Assembly: GCA_036971715.1 (NCBI GenBank)
Contig: JAVHJL010000002.1
Span: forward strand, 2,760,501 to 2,824,500
DNA length: 64,000 nt
Direction of reading: 5' to 3'
From: Arthrobotrys musiformis
Taxonomy: Eukaryota > Ascomycota > Orbiliomycetes > Orbiliales > Orbiliaceae
The notes under the pieces were generated by a model, which was given only the letters and a program-made list of their open reading frames with translations, made no database searches and was not told where the DNA came from. Of this stretch, positions 1 through 12,215 are shown in pieces (the stretch's first letter is position 1; every line of letters starts with the position of its first letter). Position numbers and translations under genes: made by a program.

Positions 1-3000
1 GACTCTGCGGCACGAACGGGCTCGAAAAGCTTTCCTGAAAGCTCTTCGTCAGCGGGCTCAGCTCGTTCTCGTCCGCCATCTGCGGCGTCTGCCCGGGCGT
101 GTTGTATCCGAACGTGAACCCGTCGATGCCGGACATCGCATCCGTCGGCGTCTGCTGGTCGAACGGCGTCTCGATCGGTGTTTGCATTATACTGCTGGGC
201 TCGGAGGGTCGCTGCGGGGCGGCGGCGGTGAAGAGCTGTTCCGAAGCTTTCGAGGGAGACCAGTTCATGTGCTCATCCTCACCGGGGACCTATGTTACAA
301 ACCTCATTAGCCGCAAACCCACCAATTACCATAAATTTTTTTTTAAAAAAGCATACCTCCAACAGCACCCCGGGCTTCTCCTCAACCATCTCCTTCATCT
401 TACTCCCCCCCATCTTCTTCCGCTTCCTCCTCATCAAAGCCTGCTTCTCCGCCCTCTCAATCGCCGCACCCGCCAGCCGTACAAACTCTTCCGTAATATA
501 TATCAGCTTCTCAAACCCACACCTTGCCCTCTCCTCCTCATCGATCTTATTCATAAAATCAATCACAATCCCCATCAGCTTCAAATCCGTCTTCGCATTC
601 TGATCCTGCGGGTTCTGCAGAATATTCGCAAACAACGTAATCAACGCCGTGATAGGGTAATAAAACACCAGCCTACTGATCCAGTCAGCTCCCTCCCGAA
701 CCCCTCTTTCCCGTCGCGAGATCTCAAAACAACAAAAAAAAAAAAAAAAAAAGAGAGAAGGGGTGTTCCTTTACTCACCATATACAATTTATATCATTAG
801 AATTAACATACTTTAACAGGTGTATCGACGACCGGGCAGCGGACACCGACAGCGCCGCGCTCGAGAAAACCCTCGGATTCAGCGGCCGGTTGCTCAGCCC
901 GGAAACGGCATACTGCGCCAACCGGTTCGTCCAATAGCTATGCGCGATCGACTGAGATTTCGCGTTAGTAGCGCGTCGACGGTCCAAGAAGTGTATTTTA
1001 AGAATGCTTACCATCCGATGAATGGTAGCCAAGCAATTGAAATACGAAAAGTGCATCAGCACGATCGGCATCGTACTGTCCAGGTATGCGTCCGAGATCT
1101 CGTGTTCCGGTCGGAAGTCCAGCGGTATGGAATCCCTCCACTCCTCCAGCTCCCGGTCCAGGTCGCCGATGGTGTTCAATAGCTCGCCGTCGCTCTGTTT
1201 GGCCGCTTTGGCCGAGTAGAGCTGCATGTACACCCTGCTTTGGATCTGTGCGAATCGGCAGTTGCGGCGGAAGAGGTTGACTCTCCCGCGGCCGTCGGAC
1301 AGTCGGACCATGCCCAGTCCGTCGAAGGACTCTTCTTCGGGTAACTCGACGTTGATGTCGTCGTCGTTGATGGTGCTGGGCCGCCCGCTTCTGAGGGCGA
1401 TGTCCTTGTCGATGCAGTAGGCAATCCAGAACACCCTCTTGCGATGTTCGGCCTCCTCCCTTCCGAACCCAAAGGCATCGGCTCTCCGATGGAGGCCAAC
1501 CGAGAACGCCACCCTCACCGCCGCCGATATAATATTATACAGAGGCTGCGGATTCGCTGTTCCTTGCAAAAATAATGCCTACACTGTAAATTAGCAGCTC
1601 CTCGAACTTTCAGATAGTATATTTATAAAAACACGTACCATCGCTAATAGAGCCTGTATCGAATGTATATCCGTATTTTGAAGCGTAAGGACCGGAAACA
1701 GACACATGGCGTTCTGGAACCACTTCCACCCTCTAGAATCTTCGGCCGCCGACGGTGTCTTGAGTTTCGACCCGCGTATCCGACTTCCCACGGCCAGCAC
1801 CATATTCAACGAAGCGAACCACCCGGTCCCCTTTGGCGGATTATCCGAGTACTGTTCCTCCAGCAGGCTTTCGAAGCTGGCCTGGTGGTATAGCGGAAAT
1901 AGCAGGTTCACCGTACTAAAATATTCTGAAAGTTAAGTGAGTCCCAATACATCAAAAAATAAAATAAAAATAAATAAACCACCCCCAAACCCCCCATATA
2001 TTAGATGAAAAAAAAAAAAGATAAATCATACCCTGCGCGTAACTCTCCGCCTCCGCCTTGGACGGCAGCGGGTTCTGACACTGCGTCGAAAAAACCGCAT
2101 CCCAAACATCCGGCCTCCAGTGCTCAAACTTATGGTCCGCCTGCATCAACTTGACCAGCATCTTCTGAAAAGCCCGGTCCCCCGTTTTCGAATTAACCCA
2201 CTGAATCCCCTTGGGCGAGAATATCGAAAACCCAGAACTGCTCCCGATGAACCTCGTCTCCCCCCTCGCATTCGTCACCAAACTCGACATCTTATCCGAC
2301 AGCGATTCCGACTCCTCTTCCTCGCGGCTTATATCGCTGGGACTGGATCCGGTAATTATCCCACCGGAATTCGGGGTCCCGTTCGAAGATACCGGCCGTG
2401 AGAACAACGGATTCCCCGGGGAATTGCCACCGATGGATTGTAACCTCTGCGCCTCCAGCCGTTTTTCGAGCGTGCCCAGGTCGGTTTTGGAGTCGAATTC
2501 CGGGAGGATCCCCGACAGTTTCAGGAGGGATTCCATGCGGCCCAGACGGTTTTCGAGACCTTCGATGTACTTGGCGCTGTAAAATGCATTATTTTCAATT
2601 TGTTACTATTTGTTTTTTTTTAAACATAATTATTTTAATAATATTTGTGAGTGAATAGAGTGGGCAGGGAAGTACCCTTTCGGCGGCTGGCGCTTCTTTT
2701 CCACGAGGGTGAAGACGCATTCCGTATGGTAGTTCTGACAGTGCGTGCAGGCGGGAGTCTTGCCGTCGCATTTGATCTAATCGCGCATTCCCACGTGGTA
2801 TCAGCATCCCGGACCTTCCCTCTCGTTTATCTCATTCTAGAAAGAACAAAGAGCAAAAAAAAAAAAAAACGTGGAAAAGAGTAAAAATACCTTCTTCTTC
2901 CGACACTGATCGCACGCCCTCGCTATCCTACGTCGTTTCGGATCGCCGGCATCGCCATCGTCGCCGGGTGTACCAGATGGTTGAAAATTTATATCGCCGG

Positions 3001-3160
3001 AGGTGGACGAGGGTGTCGGTTGCGGCGACTCCTTGGGCTGCTGGATAGCTTGCAGACGCTGCTGTTGCTGCTGCTGGTATTCGGTTGCTGATAATTGGAC
3101 GCTGCTGCCGTTCCGACTGGCGGGCGGTTGGGGGGACGCCGAGGAGCTTGACTGGGCCAT
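1..3160 (-). CDS. Zn(II)2Cys6 transcription factor, fungal_trans family (C-terminus beyond window)
   Basis: Nuclear DNA-binding regulator. Exons on the minus strand: 3160-2891, 2776-2676, 2576-2032, 1925-1639, 1578-1012, 951-779, 672-357, 289 to the window edge; frames join at every junction. A Gln/Ser/Pro-rich N-terminus leads into a canonical C-X2-C-X6-C-X6-C-X2-C-X6-C binuclear zinc cluster (Cys83, 86, 93, 100, 103, 110), with the first intron falling inside the cluster. A linker and short coiled segment (AKYIEGLENRLGRMESLL) follow, as is usual for dimerising Gal4-type factors. Residues from about 310 onward fit the fungal_trans middle region (LLAMALFLQGTANPQPLYN, then ALRSGRPS). About 849 codons lie in the window and the 3' end is missing. 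The target genes cannot be told from sequence. Family call is secure; I do not recognise the specific orthologue. Confidence 0.9.
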
Positions 3161-5355
3161 CTTTGTTTTTTGTTCTTCCCTCCAGCTAGCTGTCTTGGAA
3201 GATGAAAGGGAAAGAGACGATGGAGATGGAGATGGAGATGACTGACTAATGAGCTGCCTCCATGCAAGATGTAAAAAAGAGAGGGAAGAAGTATATAAAC
3301 AAACAACCCCCGGCTCTCAAGCTTGTGACAGTCGGCCCAATATGTATGTCAGTAAGGATGTATGCCCCCGTCGGCAAGTTTAAAAAAAGCTGCAAGTACG
3401 GGGAAGAAAAGAGATGGGATTCGGGGGGTCTAAGGAAAAAAAAATATAATAAAGGGAAAAAAAAAAAAAAAAAAAAGCTAAGCTTAGGGCCTCGGGACGA
3501 AACGCATCCGCTGGGTTCCGTGAGGGCCAGATTTTGATGGTCTGTGATTGGATTGATTGGAGCTAGCTAGGAACAGCTGATTCCAGGCATTTCCAGCCAA
3601 CGCCTCTGATATTACAAACCCGATAGGATATATATACTTAAGTACTTAAGTAAATAAGAATAAGAATGAGAATAAGGATAAGGATAAAAATAAGGGATGG
3701 AGAGGAGATGGATACAAGATAGTCTCGAGGGGAGAGTGATAGAGAGAAGATGGAGCCGAATGCAGGAGGAAGAAACTAGACTCCAACCGGACTTGCTATT
3801 GGCTCATCGAGATGCTCATGTAAGCAGCCTGCATACACCCTTCAATCCAATTCGATACAATTGCTAGTCAGTGCCCAATGGCTAAATAGAACAGTAGATA
3901 GACAAATAGACAGACAGATAGATAGACAGTAGTATAGTATATTATCGTAGAGGAAAAGTATGTAATCAGCGGGAGGAGACACCGGGTTATGTAACAATCC
4001 TCCAGTCCTCCCGCCGAATGGAGAATACTATAAACCCCGACCTCCGTTAGCTCTTCCCATACAAAAAAGATTCAGAATACGCGTATTCCAGCAAATCGGA
4101 TGCCTCATGGCCCCCCCTGACTAAGCCAAAGCTAAGCCCGCGGGAAACCCCATTGTTCGTTCGCTCTTCCTTCTTGACCTTCTTTCGTATTTGTCGGAAC
4201 CGAACGAATGTATACGATGAACGAGCATGAATCAGATCATGTGCATTATTACACCCCTCCCTTCTCCCCCTTCCTCCCAAAACTTCAAAAAAAAGAAAGA
4301 AAAGGAAGAAAAAAAGGAAATAAAAGTGGGTCCACCGGCGTCGGACATCATTTCCCCTCCGACATTTTAGCTCTCCATGGTCTTATCGGCCGGGGTTAAC
4401 CCCCCCAAGACCCGGGTCCGCGCGGTCCGGATCAAAATCCTCACTTCAAATCACGTTTCCCTCCTCACAAAGAATGATCACAACCAAACTCCGCCCTGTT
4501 TAATCAAAAGATCAAGAAAAAGTCTAGAGGACACGGTATTTTATAATCTTAAATGAGGCTTTCCCATCTAAAAATACTCCTCGCTACCATGACATCCCGC
4601 ACATACGTAAGTAAACCTTCCACAGTATTCCACACAAGGATCACGGCCTCCGTACCCACGAGACTTCGAGAAGGGGAACTTCGGATGATATCTACATTTC
4701 CCATCCGTCCCCCCTTCCATGGTCAAGGGTGTAAGCGGGGTTCCGGAAACACACATCAAATTCACCCCTCCTAACCGCCCCCGCGGTCGAAACGAAATGA
4801 AACACATTTCCGTCGCGGGTACCTGATATATACACCCCTCACTCGCATCCCACACTCGCATAGCTTGCGTATTACCATCAAGACTAATTGCCTACGTAAT
4901 AAGGCTTCAAGACAGGCTGACTCTTTTCTCTTCCACTCTTTTTGGATAATGACTCTATGCTTATGTAGTAGTATACGTGGGAAAGTATATTTGTATAACC
5001 ACAATGGCGATACTCCAAACTAGCCACCGTGTAATCTTCTATTCTGCAGTAAACCCAATCGCAATGTAATCATTAAAAATTAAAATAGAAAATAGAAGAA
5101 AAAGTGGCTTGATATGTTACACTGAATGTAATGGAACGGAGATACGTAAGACCGCATTTGCCATAACTATCAATAATGCAACAACATGCAACAAAAAAAA
5201 TCCAAACAATGAGAGGAGAAGAAGATGAAGAGAGATATTAGCCATACGACACATTTCCAAAACCCCCAATTCCCGTAGCCAGATTATACCCAGATCCCAA
5301 TACCATACATACCATTATCATTAAAAAACCCTATGAGAAAGAAGAAGAAGAAAGA
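3161..5355. other. Intergenic region, no gene seen
   Basis: Lies between the start of the transcription factor and the end of glycogenin. It holds an A20 run (3457-3476), GATA-like simple sequence near 3640-3690 and GATA/GACA-type repeats near 3895-3940. Short open frames here have no recognisable domains. The right part near the transcription-factor start is presumably its 5' UTR and promoter; the part near 5300 is presumably the glycogenin 3' UTR. Confidence 0.6.
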
Positions 5356-8105
5356 TTAATGCACCATCACCATCTCCGCATCGATATCCTCAGGATCACT
5401 CTGCGTCCCCGCATCACTAAACTCAACCACCTCCGTCTGCGTAGAACTAGAAGCATAACTCCTCCCCTCATCACCCCCCAAAAAAGTCGTCTCATACCGC
5501 TTCCTATAAGCCGTAATATGAAACTCCTTCTCCGGCACCGGCATCGACGACGACACCAACTCCTGCTGCTGCGTAACCGATGCCGGGGAACGGGGTGATC
5601 CTCGCGTCAGGCTCTGCGGCGACGGTGGCGATCGATTCAGCAATTCCCCCGGTGCATTCCTCAATTCCTCAAGCGACTTCATAGGATCCCAATGTTGTTG
5701 ATCCGGCACACCCCCCGCAGACGGGAATTTGGTCTCATCATCCATCGCATGGCTTCTATACCCCCTCAAAGACTTAAATGGCGTAGGCGTAACCGATATC
5801 TCCGGCGGCAACAAATTCGCCCTCCTCTCAGTTTCCTCTTCTTCATTCTGGTTCGTCCTGGTCGGTGAGTCAGCGCCCCGGATCTGTGGATTAGGTGTCA
5901 CATCCCCTTTTCGTACACTTCTGCGGGGTTGTGTGGTTTTTTGGAATGAGGCTACGTAGCGTTCTATGGAAGGTATGCTATCCCACGCGTTCTGTCGCGA
6001 GTAGCTGTCCCATCCCGCCATCCCACGGGCAGAGTACCCTCCCGCCGCTTCCTCGGTTTCGAATTCATCGTCCACGGAGTCGGGCAGTGGCGCAAGCGGT
6101 ATATTCGGCGGCGATGAGGACCCTTCCTCCCCGGCGAAAACTCGGGTTGCAGGGGTGACGTTACCGTGCTCCCAGGGGAAGATGGGGGATGGTCGAGGCG
6201 ACGGTTGGGGTTTTGGTGGTACTTCGAAGTTTAGGAGGTCCTGCGGTGGTGAGGCTACCCTGGGTGGGACGAAGAGTCCCGTGTCTTGTTTATCTTTATC
6301 TTGATCCCATTCATTTGAGTATACTTGACTTGGCCAGTTACTTGCCTCTGGTCGGGATCCGGGGGGTGGGGAGGATCGTCCCGCGTCCCATTGCTGCAGC
6401 GGGGCTTCGAAGGATGGGGATTTCTTCTCTTTCGGCTGTTCCTGTTCTTGTTCTGTAGAAGTGGTGGGGATGGGGGGCAGGGGAAGGCTGTTTTCGATCC
6501 GAGTTGGGATTTCTTTCGAGAACCTGCGTCCTTGCTCCTCCCATTGCGGGTTCAGCGGTCTGGGAGCGTGGATCTGAGGGCGGTAGGAGTAGCTGGGTGG
6601 TGCCTGTGTCTGCGAGTAAGCATGATACGGCAAATCTCGAGGCACGTACGGAACATGTTCTTTCGGCAGGAACACCGGCGGCGGCGGTGATTCCTGGTGT
6701 TGATACGGCTGCGGTGGCGGGGGGTGGTAGTCCTGCGGTTGGTAAGCCTGCGGTTGATACGTATGCTCCTGCTGCCGACTTTTCTGTTCCTTCGCACCGC
6801 CTCCAATCGGCGGCGGGTGCCAAACGACAGGCTGCTCCTTCCTCTCGTCGAAACTGGTATGCTCCCGTCTGAAATTCGGATCATACTCCGTAGGCATGGG
6901 ATTCGGTCGCTCGATCTCAGCTATCGTCAGCCGTTCAACCCCCAACCCTTTGCTCAACCAATTCAACGCCGGGTCCTGTTCCGTCACAGGTCTGTAGTGG
7001 GCATCCCAGATCGACCACCACCTCCCCAGGAGCTCACCGTACGCCGACGTTGGATTGTCTTGTCCCGCGTGGCGGCCCATGGCCCACGGTTTGTTGGACC
7101 CGATGAAGTGCGCCATCGTGACGTTCGAGCGGTAGTGGTTGTATGCCGGGGCGTACCTACATCACTGTATTAGCTTATAAACCTTTGAAGTTTTTGAAAG
7201 GAGGAGGAACTCACTGGTAATGACCCGACGGCGTGACGTTGTAAACGAACGAGAGTCTATTCCAATTTCTAAAATACTCGTTCAGCAAACCCTGATCAGC
7301 GCCGTCGAAAGATATCCCCCTGTTCGCCAGGTTCAGCAGGCCGTGGTACGTTCCCATATCCGGCTTGAGCACCATGACACCCTATCCCACCAATTAGCCA
7401 ATTAACCTATATAAAAAAGGGAGAAAGGAACATACACTGTTAAAACAATCCGGCCACCCAATATCCGGCGCCGCCGAAAACCGTTCTTTACTCTCAAACA
7501 ACTCCTCAGGAGCCCTCAGCGCAACCACATCAGCATCGATATACACAATCTTTTCAAACTGCGTCATCCGCCACAGATGGATCTTTGTAAACGCCGACGA
7601 CAGATCCAACCGATCCATCATCAGCAGATTACTGTGCGACTTATTCGTTATCCTGTCCACGGGGATGATGTAGTCGTATACCCTCTACCCATCATTTTTT
7701 GTCAGTTATATTTTTCAATTGTATTATAAAATTGTCAATTGGCGGTGGTGGGGTCCGGGGTATGTGTATATGGCGGGGTAAATTATGGGGATAAGTGGGG
7801 TTACGTACCTTCAGCTCCTTGATAGTAGCTTCGCTCAGAAACTCTTGAGTTACCAGAATCGCAAGTTTCCTGGTCGCCCCGCCGTCACGGAGCGAATGCG
7901 CGAGTACCTGTGCGCCTGTAAGACCCCATTGCGTCAGTATACACGATATCAATATCACCAATAGCGGGGTGGTTGATAAACCGTACCTGGCAGGTATCCA
8001 TCCGTCAATAACATCTACCCGCAAACAAAAAAAAGTCAGCAATACATTCTAAAAACCACCAATTGTAAATAAAAGAATACATACAGTACAATAAACCTCC
8101 TCCAT
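5356..8105 (-). CDS. Glycogenin (self-glucosylating initiator of glycogen synthesis)
   Basis: GT8 glucosyltransferase that primes glycogen by glucosylating itself from UDP-glucose in the cytosol. Exons: 8105-8085, 8014-7987, 7915-7809, 7684-7436, 7381-7215, 7156-5356 (790 aa). The N-terminus MEEVYCT joins MLLTDGYLPGAQVLAHSLRD, matching the family start. The DxD metal site is Asp102-Ala-Asp104 (YIDADVV); FNSGVMVLKPDMG, GADQGLLNEY and HFIGSNKPW complete the GT8 core, which ends near residue 260. The remaining 500 or so residues are Pro/Gln/Ser-rich and probably disordered, closing with a more ordered tail (YRKRYETTFLG) that by analogy with other glycogenins may contact glycogen synthase; that is inference. 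The two first exons are very small (21 and 28 nt). Fungal glycogenins commonly carry such long tails. Confidence 0.95.
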
Positions 8106-10653
8106 CTTGATAGCCTTCCTTCGAACCCAAGTTCGAGACTTTTTGTCGAATGTGGTTTGTAGTAAACAAGAAGCCAACTCTCGGCGAGAAAAACGGCCCG
8201 TTGAAGCTTTTAAAGCTTAAGCTCCTCTTCCAAACAAGGGTCCCTTCCTCTTTCCCCTTAGAAAAATCCAGAGAAAGAACCAAAAAAACCCCTCTTCGAA
8301 TAGCTAATAATACTCAAAAAAAGATGGCTAAACTCCACTATTCATGCCGATAGATAATTTTTTTTTTTTACTCGTCTAGCAATTTACCCGGAGTTTTATC
8401 GCTGGGGGGGCTTGCATGCAGCCTCGGAGGAAATCGATGCAGATGCAATGAGAGAAGAGAAGAGAAGAGGCGGTGGAATGTCGTCAGAGTGGGTCCTGGT
8501 TCGCCTGTCAGTCCAACGGCGCTGCAGAAAACATCGACTTGTCAGAAAACAGACCTTCTTCTGACAAAAAGTAGTGAAAGAAGAAAAGGGAGATAGCGAC
8601 AGAGAGGAAGGGAAGAAATCTGAGGTTTGCAACTACTTGCTCGAGTAGTTGGTGGGATGAAAGGAAGAAAAATGGTTTCAGGACGTCTTTCTAAGCTACG
8701 AGATGAGACGATGACCTGATATTATATCATACCGCAACGACGACAATGCGCAACCTCAACCAACGTACCCGCGATATCGGTCTTTTTGAACCCCAAAAAA
8801 AAAAAACACGCTAGTTGAAACTAGCATGAATGGAAGAAGCGGGAACTAAAATATCACGATATCCTCTTTGATAATAGAAATAAATACCTTTTTGACTAGT
8901 GGTGGGTACTATTATCGATAGCGGGCGATAACGAGACCGAACAAACAGGGCGCCACCTCGTAATTGGTTCCCGTCAAATGTAACCGATGTTCAGCAGCAC
9001 AATATTATACGAGTGGACTAATATCAGCCGGGGGGGCAAACTAAGCACCAGGCGATGGTGTTTTAATACCGCAATTAATTCGTGATTGATTGATATATAT
9101 ACCAGGTACCCGATAGTTGGTGGTGATAGCGAATATTGTAGAAAGAAGGGCTCGACGGCTTACGGTCTAATTACAGACCTCAGAGGGAACAGAGGATAAT
9201 ATAATATCGCGCGAGACATCCCTCTCGCCAACATGATCCCGACCATGCCTCAGATCGCAGCAGAGACACGGCAGGAATGACAGGGTTTTGATTCACAAGA
9301 AACCTCCAAATGCCACTGCTCTCCAACGGTTCGGCCAAAGCTGCAGTTTATCTTCCTTACAAATAATCGAGGGTGGAGCATAACATTTTCAACGTCGAAG
9401 CGGGATCCATGGGCCAGCCAGCAGTGCGCAGGGGCCTGTTTCCGAAATGTCGGCACTAACCTTTCCCTTCGGATTCCGAGAACTCTTCCTTTTGAAAAGT
9501 AGTACGACGGTATGTAGGTTATCCAAAAGGGATTTCCAGCGAACGGGCCGCTCGGAGCTACGTGAATTGCACTGACGGTTCGGATCCCTCGATTCCAACG
9601 ATCCCGAGTTAATTTCGCCTTCTTCGACCTCAATTACAACTTCAATGAAAAAGGGGATCGAAGGAGAATTCCATTGATGCAAAATAACCAACAGACCGCA
9701 AATTCCAACTTTTTCTTAATTATAATCATAACCAAGCAATGTCTTTATCTTCCCTCCTCCCCCGAATCTTCCCAGCCAAGGAAAAAGGAAGGGAGGGAAG
9801 GAAGGGAAGAAGGGAGGGGAATACACGGCATCCCGAGCTCCATGTCCGTACATTGCGTCTGCATGATACATATACATACTTACACAACAGCATACTACAC
9901 GACAGGGAGGCGATATCAGATATTTCCTGTTCCCCGCGACACCGTGCATCAATTGATCGACCCCGCGCATTAGCTCCTCAACGACCGTATACTCAGTATA
10001 CCTAAGATGATATAGCGGTGTGGCCCGTGTGCAGACAGGTCGCATGCAGCACGCTAGCAGGTTTCAGCGCTTTAGCGGGCTGCACTTCGTACAACAGGAC
10101 GCATGGGCCTGGTGCGCCGTTTTGATATCAATCGAGCATCCATCTCGTATAGTACGTGTGTCCGGTAATTCGTCACTAACCTCATCTAGTCGCGATATCG
10201 AGCTCGGGCTTTTGTTCTGATATTTGATATTTGATATTGGATGGAATATTCCGGTCAATGCTCCCCTTCATTGCTATACTCGACTTCACCCCCACGTACA
10301 CAATTATCTACTAGATAATTCCGAACTGCAGGAATGTGAGCTGTGGTAGTATCTCGATAGAATGAGGGCCCTTCTTTGCTTTTCACATTACGTTCTTCGA
10401 ATGTTCGATCTTTGCCATGTGCTATCCCTGTTGTATGCCCGAAGCGGTCAGAGGGGTAGGAAATAGGAATAGTCTGCGATATAGCTATAGCGTACCTGAG
10501 CTAAAACTTCACTACACCACATCCATATTTATATAGTTCACGAGACAAGCTCAAGCTATAAAAAACAGTCTATTGTGATATCTATATCGATCCTAACAAA
10601 TCTCACAATTCTACTATAATACAATCCAAACCCTCAGTATAAAAAAAATCAAT
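8106..10653. other. Long intergenic region, no gene seen
   Basis: About 2.5 kb between the glycogenin start and the 3' end of the nucleoside hydrolase. It has homopolymer A/T runs, a GA-rich block at 9780-9820 and AT-rich stretches near 10500-10650. A 127-codon open frame at 9633-9250 on the minus strand has no motif I recognise and no plausible splice partners, so it is not called. The left end must hold the glycogenin promoter. Confidence 0.55.
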
Positions 10654-11850
10654 TTATTTAATATTAACCGGCGACACCCCGTCCGCCCGCTGCACACACT
10701 CCATCACAACCTCCCAAAACCTCTCCACATTAACCCCCCTCCCAACCTTCACCCTCACCCCACCCTTCCCGGCCCCTTCCTCGCCCAGCACCTTATCCCC
10801 CTCATGCTCATTCCCTTCCTCCCCAACAGCAACCTTAACCGTCCTCCCCATCTCCTCCCCGTTGCAGACAATCTTAACCCCACACTCCTCCACCTCATAC
10901 CCCATTTTAAGATCCTTCATCACCGCCGCAACAGCGATGGGATCATGCAGCGGTGGTCCTTCAGTCATGTTGAATACCTCCACATAAGTCCCAGCGAAGA
11001 ACATCAACAGCTCATACAACATCGTCCTCAACGTCGACGGCGGCGTCGTAAGTACCTCCCTCACCCCCTCCGTAACGAGAACCGTATGCGTCAAATCCAG
11101 CGGCGACAGGATAATCTTCCCGGACAGCGACGGCAGCGTAAATATCGATGACGCCGACTCAGGATCACACTACTTCCCATTAATACTTTCCCCATAAAAT
11201 AGTAATTATAAGGGGGGGGGGACGAACGTAGATATTAAACTCCGCCCACTTGGTAATATTCCCCATCTCGAAGCCGCCGCCCATGATGGAAAGGACCTTG
11301 ATATGCTCCGCGACCTCGGGGAACGCGGCGAATAATAATGCGGCGTTGGTCATGGTTCCCGTTACCACCAATGCGCAGGTATTGGCCGGCGTAGCCATGA
11401 TGGCTGTTCTCATCGCCTCGACCGCGGGCGTGGACTGTGGTTTTGCGGTGGGGACGGGGAGGAGGGTCGTTCCCTCTATTCCCGACTCGCCTATTCATTT
11501 TTAATATCTGCTCAATAATAGGTAGTTATGGAAGGGGGCATACCATGGATCGCCGGTGCGTGGATGGCGGGTCTCATGAACGGCTTCCTGGAGCCCGGGT
11601 AGACGGGGACATCCGGGCGACCGAAGGCGGTGAGGAGGGACAGGGCATTATTTGTGACTTTTTCGAGGGAGGAGTTGCCGTGGATTGTGCTGATGCCCAG
11701 GAGGTCGAAGGAGGGGTGCAGGGCGGTGATGAGGATTGCGAAGGCGTCGTCGTGGCCTGCATTTACATTAGTATTGTATTATATACATATTTATAGATGG
11801 AGGGGGGTACCTGGGTCGCAGTCCAGCCAGACGGGGATTTTGTGTGCCAT
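10654..11850 (-). CDS. Inosine-uridine preferring nucleoside hydrolase
   Basis: Hydrolyses the N-glycosidic bond of ribonucleosides to ribose plus free base in purine/pyrimidine salvage. Exons: 11850-11811, 11756-11544, 11490-11228, 11169-10654 (343 aa). The N-terminal metal-binding signature is split by intron 1: VWLDCDPG joins HDDAFAIL, giving the family DxDPGxDD Asp cluster. Further family blocks are IHGNSSLEKVTNNAL, VTGTMTNAALL, IMGGGFEMGNIT followed by AEFNIYCDPESA, and a late DPIAVAA containing the conserved Asp. Length fits the 310-350 aa norm. Intron 3 starts with GTTCGT, a less usual donor. It is divergent from the ferric-reductase-like gene, 365 bp away. Substrate preference (uridine versus purine) cannot be read from sequence. 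Confidence 0.93.
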
Positions 11851-12215
11851 TTTTATATTTAAATTTAGGACTGAAGTTTCGTAGATTGTCTGTCTATATG
11901 ATATATATATATAGAAGAAGGTATACACCGGATGAGGCGGATATACACAACCCCCAATATATAAGGAAGTATTTGGAGTCTATCCGGGTCCGATGCACGT
12001 TTGTGTCCCCCGCTAGTTCGAACAGAGCAGGTCCTCCAGATGTCTCTCATCGATTGATGTCACCCCGGTCCGATGGTTCTGCGACAATTAAAACACCAAG
12101 ACCTAAGCTCGAACTAGTCTTTATAAGACTTCAAAACCACACAGGGGCGGTCCCTCCCACCACGATAATATATATACAACCAGGTAGATGTAATATATAA
12201 TATCATGAGGTCGAC
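11851..12215. promoter_or_regulatory. Divergent intergenic promoter region
   Basis: The 365 bp between the divergently transcribed nucleoside hydrolase and ferric-reductase-like genes must hold both 5' UTRs and core promoters. It is AT-rich with TATATATA-type stretches near 11903-11912 and 12167-12200. No specific factor site is claimed. Confidence 0.5.

Noticed and set aside
99..800. 233-codon plus-strand open frame at the left edge
   Set aside because: It is antisense to well-supported exons of the Zn2Cys6 factor.
9250..9633. 127-codon minus-strand open frame in the long gap after glycogenin
   Set aside because: No recognisable motif, no supporting splice structure, and no composition signal beyond chance.
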